This document shows, in pieces, positions 34,390-45,477 of a stretch of 64,000 bases of DNA. The stretch covers positions 137,620,001 through 137,684,000 of the forward strand of contig CM060831.1 in assembly GCA_030762175.1 (NCBI GenBank), written 5' to 3'. The stretch is from Metallyticus violacea (Eukaryota > Arthropoda > Insecta > Mantodea > Metallyticidae). Every line of letters starts with the position of its first letter. Position 1 is the first letter of the stretch. A program made the position numbers and the translations under genes. The notes under the pieces were generated by a model that was not told where the DNA came from, did no database searches, and saw nothing but the letters and a program-made list of their open reading frames with translations.

Positions 34390-34679
34390 CTCCAGAGTTC
34401 GCGATAGTGCGGCCCCGACGCCTCTCCAAGCGACGACGGCGATGGGTGGAACCGAATCAGGAGGAGATGGTGCTAGAAGTGAACGCCGCTACCGGACTAG
34501 GGCGACGCTGGGAGTTGCGCATGCGCGGTAGCGACGGCGGACTGCTAGATCCGCGCTTCGTGTTCCTCAAGCGCACCGGAAACGAGACAGAGATGCTGGG
34601 AGACGCCTACAGTCTGAAGGACAGAGACTGCTTCTACCGTGGAGGAGGTGCGGCTCTAGGCATTTGCGATGGCCACACG
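34390..34679 (+). CDS. ADAMTS-like gene, propeptide core exon
   Basis: A 290-nt exon from acceptor 'tgttttcag' to donor 'gtaagt' at 34680. It runs PEFAIVRPRRLSKRRRRW through WELRMRGSDGGLLDPRFVFL and ends DRDCFYRGGGAALGICDGHT. The last block is the M12B propeptide signature C-x-Y-x-G ... A-x-x-x-C-x-G. The two Cys are only 11 residues apart, whereas vertebrate ADAMTS1, as I recall it, has 18. The exon enters in phase 1 and leaves in phase 0. It is far richer in G+C and CpG than anything around it. A basic RRRR inside the first part could be a minor extra proprotein-convertase site. Confidence 0.87.
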
Positions 34680-35065
34680 GTAAGTTGTTTTAACTCAAGG
34701 AAAGGGAGGTTGCAAGGCTAACAAACTTAAACGCTGTTCACCATTGAGATTGGGAGGGCATGTCTAGGTTTTTAGCTGCACCACCAAAAATACGAGCAAT
34801 ACGATTTATTTTATATGCAATTGCTTCAGAGAACTTAAAAATTCTTCGCTCAAAAAGTCAATTCTGTTGCGGTGAGGACGAAAGGTTGCCATGTCCCATC
34901 TGTTTCCTTGGCTGTTGTTCCTTCCATTGTTTGAAGAGCTTTGCACGTACTTTTTCGCAGTACGTTGATTTTTAGGTAGGATTGCTATGTGTCCCTTATT
35001 GAGTAAAAGTTTGAGACCATTTTTGCAACATTTTGGCCCTTTCTCAGTTTTACTGGTATTGTCTC
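34680..35065. other. Intron 2, start; no recognised feature
   Basis: Open frames just after the donor run on from the exon and have no domain. A SINE-A follows at 35075. Confidence 0.5.
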
Positions 35066-35074
35066 ATCTTCAGA

Positions 35075-35352
35075 GCACCACCACAGGTGGCCGAGTTCGT
35101 TAAGGCGCGGACTCGTGAGCGGGAGGTCTGGTTCGAATCCCGTCAGGATCGTCCTCTCTGACTGAGGCTTTTCCCAGGTTTTTCTCAGTCCTCATAAATG
35201 GCGAATGCCGGGGAGATACCCTAAACCTAAACCCGGTTTCCTTCCTAAAAAAATCCTTTCCCTTTATCATTTCATTTCATGTATCATCAGTGTTCACCGC
35301 CTGTGGTGCCTCAGTAGTAAAAACGGGCGCTAAACGCTACTGAGGAAAAAAA
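35075..35352 (+). mobile_element. SINE-A with target duplication
   Basis: The head reads 'accaccacaggtggccgagt'. The B box 'ggttcgaatcc' follows a small deletion in 'gtctgggg'. The tail is 'acgggcgctaaacgc'. The perfect 9-bp duplication 'atcttcaga' (35066-35074, 35353-35361) fixes both ends. Confidence 0.92.
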
Positions 35353-35361
35353 ATCTTCAGA

Positions 35362-36079
35362 CCATAAAAAATTACAGAATGCAGGTTTCAGTAATAATAG
35401 CATAAGCATGTGGACTTATGTCTTTTTTAATGTTTCCGGCATGTATTGGTAAATGTACACATAGAGTACATTTTGGCAGTCATTCAGAGAAAGCAGGACA
35501 TTTAGTGAGACGTAAAGGTTCGTGCTGCTCGTGACAATGTATCTCAAGAAAATGGACATGGAAAACTTCTATTTCCTTATTAAATCAATGCTTCCAGATG
35601 TAACTTCTGTCTAATGCAAACCGAGTTGAGATTTGTCTTTTAGTAGCAGACTTTCCAGATTTTCTGAATTTCAATAAATTTCTCTCAAGAGTCGGTAGGG
35701 GTCGTTCTCTAGCCATAAAAATAACAACCAGTCAAATTAATGGAATACATATATTTATTTTTCATTGCTAATCAACGGTCACTAAACTCAATATATACAT
35801 ACAATAACATAAACATGGTGGACCATCATAGTTCCAACTCTTCTTGACTTTTATTAGTAGTAATGAACGTTTTATTGTTCCAATTTTAGAATACATTCAA
35901 ATAAATACAACTATCTCATGGGTATTCACGGCAGTCCATGCTAATGTCGTCCTTACAACAATCAAAATGGCTATACATAGATATATACGTACATACACAC
36001 ATACAAATACTTCGATATATTTACGTTTTCTATCAGCAGTTTTATATACAAATACATAAACATGAATAGAACACTTACT
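35362..36079. other. Intron 2; possible 3' untranslated part of a LINE
   Basis: No coding signal. Because the LINE fragment at 36080-36700 is on the minus strand, this stretch could hold its 3' end, but I cannot show it. Confidence 0.35.
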
Positions 36080-36700
36080 CTTGAGCCTCCTTTCCGTTTA
36101 CTCACACCCCCTCTCCAACTCCCCCCTCTTCTCTATAGTCATTAACCTTCTTTGTCGGGTTTTCGCAAGAAATATTCCCAAATTGTTTGTGAGTGTTTCG
36201 CATGCACCTACACTCCCCGACAAATGTTCAAACTTCTGTTGGCATTCAGAAACTGCGGTGATAAATGCTCGCTTCTTAAAATCTCCGTTCCCTTGCATTT
36301 TGCCAAAATGTGCCTACAGGTATCGCTTTCTCCGCACAATAGACAAATTCTTTCCCCGAGAACATGAACTGTTTTGTTTCCTTTCCACGTCCTAGTCTGA
36401 AGCATGCGAGACCATTTCTTTCTTCTCTACGAGAGACATCTAAATAATGTCCCCTCCCTCACACCGGATCTATTTGAGCCTGCAGGTTAAGCGATACTTT
36501 TCTGCGCATTGAGTCTCAGTATTTCGTCTATCTATATCTCGCAAACGTGCGTTAACTATTTCCAACTATTTCGTGTAATGTCCTCTTCCCTTAACCAAAT
36601 TATCATAGTCCAGTTTTGTCTAAGTCTTTCCTTATTTTTGATGCCCATCCCGTATTTTACCCGTCCCTTATTTGCTCCCTTATGCAGATTGCTCTAAGAA
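36080..36700 (-). pseudogene. Non-LTR retrotransposon ORF2, C-terminal fragment
   Basis: The minus strand gives RLRQNWTMIIWLREEDI near 36640, then RMLQTRTWKGN near 36400. These are followed by CLLCGESDTCRHILAKC at about 36340-36290. That last motif is C-x2-C-x7-H-x4-C, the cysteine-histidine knuckle near the end of ORF2 in I, R1 and Jockey-type LINEs. A long open frame continues to 36098 in another phase. The reverse-transcriptase domain is missing, so this is a 5'-truncated, frameshifted copy, the usual fate of LINE insertions. Confidence 0.68.
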
Positions 36701-37468
36701 GAACTTTATTCCTTAACCAGTATTTAATTATTCTTATTTTTAAATTCACACTTTCGTTAGCAACACAAAACGTTTAAGCAATACCCACAATTTGCTGTAG
36801 CCCTCTCTACTTGTAGCAACCGTTTTAGAAACTGTGTTTTTACTCGACTGTATTCCTCGGTGTTTTCCCACCTCAAAAACCTTAATCAGTATATAAACCT
36901 TTACAACTAACATTAAAACTTAATGCTATTTAAATTCCCTTCTTATTTACATTTAAAGAAAAATGCCACAGTTCGTTCCTGCAAATGTATTAGGACCAGT
37001 AATGCTTAAAAAATAGAAAAAATAATGCTTCACATTGGGAACATATAGGAAGATGCATACTGATCATTTTAAGCCAATCTCCTAATGATTGAATCTTTTG
37101 TTCACTCGTTTACCTTAAACAGTCATGAAATACACAAAATTCCGCATTAACAGGCAGCGGATAGTATAAAACAGGCAAATAACAGCATAACAGAGATAAA
37201 TGCATTGACCAGAGTTCTAATGCTAATCGGTTCGCCTACGCCACGCCCCACAAGATTCACATGTCTATCTATAAACTATTGGCGTTAGTGCTTGATTCAG
37301 AATTTTGTAAGTATGAGAAATTTTGAAGAACGTTTCACTAGTTATGCATGATTTCGAAATGCAAAAATTAACCAAGAGACGAAATACCAGGTTTTTTATG
37401 TCCCGCTTCCAAAAGGGACGCAAATTTATCCCTATAAATACGGTACATTCCGGGGCATCTATCTATTA
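36701..37468. other. Intron 2; no recognised feature
   Basis: AT-rich and non-coding, between two transposon relics. Confidence 0.45.
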
Positions 37469-39195
37469 GGGTGACCATAATTGCAACAGCCAAAAGTGGT
37501 ACACCTGCAAGTGTAATAGCTGATTATCTGCTTAAAAAGTAGTTCATATTAGAACGTATAAGTTATTTTAAAATAAATGAGTATTATAAAGCAAAAATAT
37601 ACAATAAACAGTATTTATTAGTTAAAAAGTACAACAAATAATATTAAGCAATGAAAATAACGCCACAATAAAAACATTAGATAATATGCACTCACCAAAA
37701 ATTAGTGTAAAACTTAGCGTGCGGCACTATGTTTTGTTATTCCAGTCAGTGTTTGTTTGAAGTACCTATTGCACCTAGTAAGAGATTTATCAAGTAAATA
37801 ATCATAAAGATCACTGCAATTGAACTCCCTGAAGCTAAAACAAGTGAGCAAAACACACTTAATGTTCATAATACTGAACCTGTTTCTCTTAACTGTTCTC
37901 CACGAAGACATAAAATTAAACTCTGTACATACTGACAGTGTGTGTGCTAGGAGTGAGATGAAATATGTGCTAGCTTAAGGCATTCACTGAAATATGCATC
38001 AATGTTGCATGAATTAAAAAGCAACAGCATTTTTCTTAAGCCATTACCTCGTTCCAGTGTTCCTATAGTCAATGTCAATTTTATTTTGGACAAATTATTT
38101 AAATAAATGATGAATTTTCACCTACATCAATATTTCTCTCTTTCATCCAGTTAAAATAGTTTTCAGCTACTGACCAGTTTGGTAGTTCTTTGAGCAATAT
38201 CCATGAAAATGTGGAATAGCAGGAGAGTCTATCAAACCAAATTTTTAAATATCCAACTGCAGCATCATAAACCACTATCTGAAATCTTTTAAGAGAGTGT
38301 CTGCTACAACAATTTGGCAATTGCTTCACATTAAGAGAAGTAAAATCTGTTATTAAAACTTTTCTAAATTTTTCTGAAACTGCTAACGTTTTAATTCTCC
38401 TCTTTTTCAATGCTAAGAATGTGTTTATGGAATATACTGCTTTGAAAGTATACTAACAGAAACTAATATTCATTGATAGGACCCTTAAAAAAAGATAAAC
38501 GGGCAGCTAAGACAAGAAATGTGCTTTTAAAAGTTCATACATTTTAAGAATTACATCAATAATGACAACCAACTTTATTTTTTAAAAAAATAAAAGTAAG
38601 TTTCTATAAATAACTCCCACAAAATCACTATATTTTTTAAATCAGCCATGTGGATAATGAATATATGAAAATAAAATTTAACATTTTCATAACAATGCTA
38701 TCTACATCTACAAGAAACACATTATCAGCAGTTTTTGTAAAGCGTGGGCTATGCCTATAGGTGTAAGTGTGTTGTTATTGTTTCTTAATGTTTGTAAAAG
38801 TATTATTATCCAGTTTTTGTTAATTCCCCAAAAATTACAGTTGATATTATAAGTTCCAGATGCTATAAAATGTTTTAGTATACTGGACAAATAATCAGAA
38901 ACTGTTTCAGACTTTTTATTTTGTAGTTCCCTAACATTTAGCAATTTTATTTGCAACCTTCCTTCACTTAATAAAAAGTACTGCACTTTTACAGGGCATA
39001 TCTGTTAATGACCACATTTGCTGACATCATAGCAACAGAAATTTTTTATTTATAAAAGTTACAGCTAGCTTTCGAGAATGTGGAGCAATAATATTGTTAA
39101 TTCTACCTTCACACGATACTTTGTGTGCAAACTCTGAGTATATTTTCAACATGGGACTAAAGCACACCGTCAGAGCCGTCACATACTTCACAATA
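37469..39195 (-). pseudogene. hAT transposase relic
   Basis: Minus-strand reading gives the hAT order in pieces. SEFAHKVSCEGRINNIIAPH near 39145-39085 matches 'CARTKAEAIVENVIAPH'. Next is VQYFLLSEGRLQIKLLNVRE near 38990-38930. Then comes ETVSDYLSSILKHFI with an INCNFWGINKN block near 38830. Finally YDAAVGYLKIW and FSWILLKELPNWSVAENYFN lie near 38260-38150. The left boundary 'tagggtgacca' at 37470 resembles the ends of several hAT families. No matching right end or target duplication was found. It is dead, with stops and frameshifts. The protein is of another hAT lineage than the ZBED5-like relic at 24314. Confidence 0.75.
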
Positions 39196-39293
39196 GTTTA
39201 ACCAGGTCCATTAGAATTTATTAAAAACGAGGTCACTTTCTTGCATGAATCTACTGAGCGAAGATTCTTCTTGCTATTATAAGAATCCTTGAA

Positions 39294-39574
39294 ACCACGC
39301 ACGGGTGGCCGAGGCCGTTAAGGCACGGACTCGTGAGCGGGAATTCTGGGATTCCCACCAAAATCATCCTCCCTGACTCAGGGTTCTTTCCTGATTTTAC
39401 TCAGTTCTCATACATGGCAAGTGCCGAGGAGGTACTTTAAACTTAGGCCTGGAATGCTTTCTTTTTTTGGATAAAAAAATCCTCTCTCAGTTTATATATC
39501 ATTTCATATATCATCAGTGCCCACCACATGTGATGCCTCGTAATTAAAACGGCGTTAAATATTGTCCAAAAAAA
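39294..39574 (+). mobile_element. SINE-A, diverged full-length copy
   Basis: The head is 'cacgggtggccgaggccgtt'. The B-box region is damaged by a deletion ('ggattcccacc'). The tail ends 'acggcgttaaat'. It lies next to the upstream edge of the hAT relic. Confidence 0.88.
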
Positions 39575-39666
39575 TTAACTCCCATGCTGACGATGCTTAA
39601 CCAATGCAAATCGTTATGGTCAGCCGGCAATAGATCAGCACTTCAAATATATGCGCGATTTCTGCT

Positions 39667-39935
39667 TTTTTTTTATTTTGTTTATTTATGGACACTCTTT
39701 AAATCTCAGGTCATCAGAGTCCCATTCAATTCAGGACGTGAAACAGTCGATAAATTTTACTCAGAGGTCTCTTCTTTCAGACTTGAGGTTCTTTTACGTG
39801 CCTTAAATGTGCTATACCGGATCCACTGCTTTACTTTTTATGCCAGGAAAAAATTCATCGATCATGGTTGGGATTGAACCCGCGATCTTGGATCTACGAG
39901 GCAAGTATGTTACCATTACACCACCAGGACCGACT
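39667..39935 (-). mobile_element. SINE-B, full-length diverged copy
   Basis: Starts 'tttatttatggacactcttt' and ends with the inverted head 'attacaccaccaggaccga'. Part of the 'cttccttcggaaggg' block is lost. Confidence 0.88.
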
Positions 39936-40213
39936 ATATGCAAAGAAACAATGAGAAAATAGTTTGCATAGTTTGCGATTTATGACCTATTTCCAATATT
40001 CAAAGCGACTGCGAGTATACTGGATAAGAACTTAGGAGGAAAACCCAGCAATTTTGCATTGCATCCCTAACAAACAAAGCTTGAAACTTTTTCTGTCCAC
40101 GTCGCTACTACACTTAGCCAATTAGAACGGCTATATTAATGCTTAATGCAAAAAAAATGACATTTTACAAAGTTGTATTAATTATTCTAAACAAACGTTT
40201 TTCATAACTTAAG

Positions 40214-40778
40214 TGTCGGTCCTGGTAGTCTAGAGATAACCAAACTTGCCTCGTGGACTCAAGGTCGCGGGTTCGATCTCGGTCTGTGTCGATGGATTTT
40301 TTTTCGGGTGTAAAAATCCTAAGTATGGCTTCCTTCGGAAGTAAAGTACAGCCGTGGGTGCCGTGTCGTAGATTTACAGCACGTATAAGAACATAAAAGC
40401 CTCTGAGCAAAATTTATTGGCCGTTTCAAGTCCTGATTTTTTTTAATAGTGTTTAACGCCCGTTTTTACTACTGAGGTACCTCAGGCGGTGGACACTGAT
40501 GATACATGAGATGAAATGATATATTGGGAAAGGATTTTTTTTAAAGAAACATTCCAGGACTAAGTTTAGAGTACTCCCCGGCATTTGCCATTTATGAGGA
40601 CTGAGGAAAACCTGAAAAAAACTCAGGGAGGACGGTCCTGGCGGATTCGAACCCCAGACCTCTCACTCATGAGTCCGCGCCTTAAAGACCTCGGTTTGTC
40701 CTGAATTGAATGGGACGCTGATGACCTGGGATTTTGAAGAGCGCCCATAAACAAACCAAATAAATAACAAACAAATAA
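40214..40778 (+). mobile_element. SINE-B interrupted by a SINE-A
   Basis: A plus-strand SINE-B with head 'gtcggtcctggtagtctag' and B box 'gggttcgatctc'. It runs to 40438, then resumes at about 40699 ('gtcctgaattgaatgggacg') and ends around 40778. The gap is filled by a minus-strand SINE-A. The repeated 'gtcctgatt'/'gtcctgaatt' is the target duplication of the insert. Confidence 0.92.
40439..40695 (-). mobile_element. SINE-A inserted in SINE-B
   Basis: Starts with a T run and 'tttaacgcccgtttttacta'. It ends at 'ttaaagacctcgg', so the last head bases are missing. It is younger than the host SINE-B at this site. Confidence 0.92.
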
Positions 40779-43044
40779 AGCAACTTTTTTAAAATAGAAC
40801 AAAAAATCTTAAATTTATCATTAACTTTATAAAAAATCGTATTAACCGCTCATTGACATAAATAATTTCAGGACAGATTTGCTTAATTAACACAATACAC
40901 AAACTATTGAACATTATCTGTACTGGATAAGCAAATAAAAAATAAATCGAAAAGTCACTTTATATACAGGAAAAGCTTGATGATATCGGCCACCTATCAA
41001 AATTAGCCCAACAAGAGGGAGTAATTTGTGGACCAGCATAACGCACTAGAAAATTATTAAAAAGTTGTCGAAATAGAAGTGCAACCTTCCAACATAGGGA
41101 TTTCCAGTGGAAAGTACAGGTTTGCAACTGGTTTTAATCAAATTTAAAGCCTTAATTTGATTTTTCAATGTGAAAGTAAGCATTTCTAGGCAGGTTCACA
41201 ATTCCAAATTGCAAAATTACTCTAAGCAGCTGATTTGATTCATAAAAATATGTACGTGTCACTTTGTAAATCGCGCAGAGGCCAGAGTATGAATTGCTGT
41301 GCTGTGCAACAACCAACCATACCATACCGCCCGTTCAAGATGGCAAAATTACTGCACCGTATATTTAATTTTTTTCCCCCTTCAGGACTTCGGCCAAAAT
41401 TAAGAACATAAGAGCTACACCATATGTATTAAGCAAAATATCCTTAATATGTGCAAAAAAAAAAAAAAAAAAAAAAAAAAAACATATATCTATCGGTATT
41501 AGATTTTAGAAAAGTATGCCTAAAGTTTAAAAAAATCAAAGAACATACCAATGTTTTAAAATGTCCATGCTCCATATCCCTAGCCTTTTTCATCTTTTTC
41601 ATATTTTCTCTTCTTTTTCTCTCAACTCTCGTTTTCTTTCTTAGCTCTGTAGTGACTTTCTGAAATTGTATATCAGATTTTCTCACTGGCACTATGATGA
41701 TTTGTCTAATTTAGTCTCATTCCATGAGCGCTAGTTTTGTAAACACTTTCCATAATAGTATTATTATAACAACAGCAAGCATTCAGAATTATAAAACTTA
41801 ATGGTTTCACCAACAAAATATAAATGCAACCACATGTGCATAATATTTGCTTTTACCAAATGTCTTTGTTATGTTCATCTTTACTTTAACTCACAAGAAA
41901 GCAACAAAAACACAGCAACATAACCACAACACCACATGCTATAAGCAAAGAAACTGCAGCTAGCAACAAGTGTAAGCATTGCTTCTGAATAAACATCCGG
42001 TTTCGAACAGGGCTACCAACTTTAAATTCAGTGGTAAGATAGAAGTAACGTTTGCGGAGTGGGCGTGATGTATAAATATTTACAAAGCGTCTTTAAAGCT
42101 ATTTAAACGTATTTGCATCCATAATTATGAATTAAAGTCTTTAATGCAGGAACAATGTTTTTAATGTAATACAAATCGTAGAATCCAGGAATGTCATTCA
42201 TAAATTACGTTGCGCTGTATTTTTTTGAAAGCTATACGTATATTAACAATACATTATTAGCATATTCAGTTCATAAAATGCTTTTAAGTACAAATTTTCT
42301 TTCCTCTGGCGACTAAATTATTCAATTCTCAATTAATGGAATGAATGTAAGTCCATACCATACACATAGGAATACATTATGTAATAACTTGTGTGATTTA
42401 AAACTTTTTGCTTTTTTTTTCCTTCGATTTTTCTTCAATTAAAATGTCTATTTTAATTATTATAGTAAAACTTGCCTTCTCCGCCTCGATAAATGCAATT
42501 TTATCAGCAGTGCAATGTAATTGTCATGTAATGATGTTCTGACAAGTAAATATAATGGCAAGGCTACTTGTGGCTTTAGTAACGACGCTGTCTCCAAATA
42601 GTTTTGCTCGTACGAACTTCACATCAATTCTGACCTACTAAATATTCAACTTCTTTCCTCTTTAATAACGGCATTCATAATTAGCTCCTCACAATATAGA
42701 TCTTAGTATATCACACAATAAGAGTATAAAATAGGCATTACTAGACTTACAAGCAGTGAACTATCATAATGAAATGTTTTATTTTGTATATTTATGTTGT
42801 AATTGGACCTAAAATGGTAATAATTAAATTCGACATGGCTACACTGCAATTACGTCACAATTCTACAAATTCATATGCTTAAAGAGTCTTTCACTTAATT
42901 CGCTGTTCAGAGGTTGATGCACGACACTGCATTTACTTATAAAATGCTGCAAATTTTGGCACTTAGATGCCAAGACATAGATAAATGCTTGCTGCTAAAT
43001 GATCAGTAGTCCGGTAACTCCTTTATTTCCACTTTATCGGGTAT
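40779..43044. other. Intron 2; no recognised gene
   Basis: Contains an A run of about 28 at 41454-41482. The open frames around 41444-41692 are driven by low-complexity sequence. Confidence 0.45.
41454..41482. repeat. Poly-A tract
   Basis: About 28 A. No retroposon body was recognised to its left. Confidence 0.85.
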
Positions 43045-43313
43045 ATTTACAGATGCTCATTTATATATTTGGTCATTAGCATCCCATTCAATTCAGGCGT
43101 GAAATGGCCGATAAATTTTCCTCAGATACCTCTTCTTTAAGGCTTGAGGTTCTTTCCCCCCCCCCCCATTTTTTTTTCCTCCTTACTGTAAATGTAAGAC
43201 TTGAGACTAACGGCTTTGCTTCCCTTCCTAAAGAAGCCATACTTAGGATTTTTAAACCCTAAAAATCCATCGACTCTGGCAGGCTTTGACCCCGCGATCT
43301 TGACTCTACGAGG
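43045..43313 (-). mobile_element. SINE-B, old head-truncated copy
   Basis: The family body is recognisable ('cattcaattcaggcgtgaaa', 'agccatacttaggattttta', 'cccgcgatcttg'). It ends before the outer head. A run of 12 C at 43156-43167 sits inside it. Confidence 0.82.
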
Positions 43314-45156
43314 AAAAAGACAGGTAGATCCAAAGAAATCAAATGAATGCAGCATAGCAGATTTAAAATAGGGATATTTAGTTGCTGACAATGATTCATA
43401 ATGCAAAATTTTCTATAATTCGATGCTCTTTATTTTAGTGCTACGTTGGATTGCATTGTGAAAAATTCTTATTTAAAACAGATGAATCTTACTGATGCAG
43501 ATACAGCCTTCAGGATATCGCAGTCTTTGAAAGATAAGTCATAAAATTATAAACTGGCTTAAAGTGCTTAAATTGAATCATTTATAAAGTATTCTATAAG
43601 GGTTTCTCTCTCAGAGCAATGCTTGTGGATACTACAATTACTAATACTCTATCTTGCGAAAGAATAAAGTAGCATAAGCCATAGAACACTAATTTCAAAT
43701 CAGAATATATCACTACACCGAAGCATGTGATGAAAATGCACACGAAAATTGCTTTCGCACAGTACCCTGTGCATTAAAGCGGTTATTATGAACTTCTGAG
43801 AAATATTTTTCTGTGTTTTTATAAATGGTGACTTAAACATGATGAAAATTCACATTTATGTCAAATATCGTAAAAAAGAGTATTCGTTGTTAAATCTTCA
43901 TTACATCACATGTAGCGATATAACAGAACTGTTCACGAGGCCATTAAATAAAAATATTCTAATGTATGTTCTTTATGTGCATTGATTTAAAATGGTCTTT
44001 AAAAACATATAATAAAAATAAATTAGAAACAATTCGCTAGGACTATTGGTTTTGGTAGAAAAACGATCCTACTAAAATCAGAAAAGTCCGTTATGCATAA
44101 ACTATGAGAATTCCACACCTAGAAACTAACTTTAAAAAAAGAATATAAAATCCAAATTACAGCCTTATTAATTAATGAAATAAGTTATGGCATTACTGTG
44201 TGGTATTAAGGGAACAAAATCAGAATTCTTGCAATCTATAAGCATCACAAAAGCAATACCACATTTAGAATCATTATTGTTATTGTTGTTATTATTATTG
44301 AGATTAAAATACAAAAATTAATAATAAACCATTAATTAAATGAAATATATTACCACTGATAGACAAAATCACACAATGTTTATTTAAGTATAACCATGGT
44401 TACGAACTGATTCCTTGATTTCTTTTTTTATATTCACTAAAATAGAGAGAAGTACAAAAAATTTCGACTTATTTTATGATTTAAGATGTTCGTGTGTTTC
44501 AATATAAAATGTTACTATTCAAAAACAATTACAATGTACTAAACAAATATACACAAGCAATAATAAACAATCAAAGTTTCGTCGATTTTCATTGGTTTTG
44601 AAATTTAATTTAAATGTTATTGTAGTAAAAACATGCAACGCAAACGTTTTTTGAAGGTTATTACTGGGCTCTCTTACACACAACTATAATAATTAAACAC
44701 ATATTAGATTAATGTTTCGCATTTGGTTTGTTAATTGATGCCAAATTTCGTTGAGAAAAAACAAAAATTGCGACTGCTAGAGGCTACAGACACACACACA
44801 CACAGTGCCTAGTAGGTAGAATAGCTACATTCCTTCGGGATTGGTTAAAACATGATTGGTGCATCCAAGTGTCTGTCAGAAATCTCAAGATTACGTACCT
44901 TGGCTTCTTTTGCTGGATAGAGTGCGGAGCAGAAAGTATGCTGGCGTCCATTTTCAACATAGGCTTACCAGCTACAGAATACAACTTATTATTAACGATG
45001 AGCGATCGCGGTTCAACTGTTTTAGCACCTTTGATGCGTAACCTACATAATGTAAAGTACAATTTAAACTACTGTATCCCAGTATATAAGAGTAAACAGA
45101 TTGCATTGTAATGATAGGGACGGAGGAGAGTATTTCCGTACTTCTGCCGTTAGCGC
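43314..45156. other. Intron 2; no recognised gene
   Basis: The patch at 44784-45111 is less AT-rich and open on both strands, but I recognise no protein or repeat. Confidence 0.4.
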
Positions 45157-45477
45157 CTACGATCCTAGTAGAGGCATCTCTGGAAGAAAGGGATGGCGAG
45201 AGGGAGAGACACTGGACGGCCAGGATCCAAAACAGATATAAACGGGGTCTGTAACAATGGTACCAGATAGAAAATTCTGATACAAGGAACTCGAGTCCCT
45301 CAAAAGTGCCACTTTCATACCAACAAGGGCATAAATCCTTGCAAAGCGCAAGTCACCGGCACACCGCACATTTCGCTTGATGTTTTCCATTCTGTAACGA
45401 CCAACGGAATAAAATGAGAAAACGGAAACTGAGAAATGCCTAAGAGACCATGACAAACCCTGCACCCCCCCCCCCAT
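45157..45477 (-). mobile_element. SINE-E, body copy without head
   Basis: The reverse complement aligns along its length with 47760-48050. Shared blocks include 'ttattccgtt', 'gaaagtg', 'tggatcctgg', 'gtctc' followed by 'catccctt', and 'gatgc'. The tRNA-like head seen at 47612 is absent; a C run of about 11 lies near where it would begin. Confidence 0.6.

Noticed and set aside
41444..41692. 82-codon Lys/Arg-rich frame on the minus strand
   Set aside because: Low-complexity sequence next to a poly-A tract; coding is unlikely.
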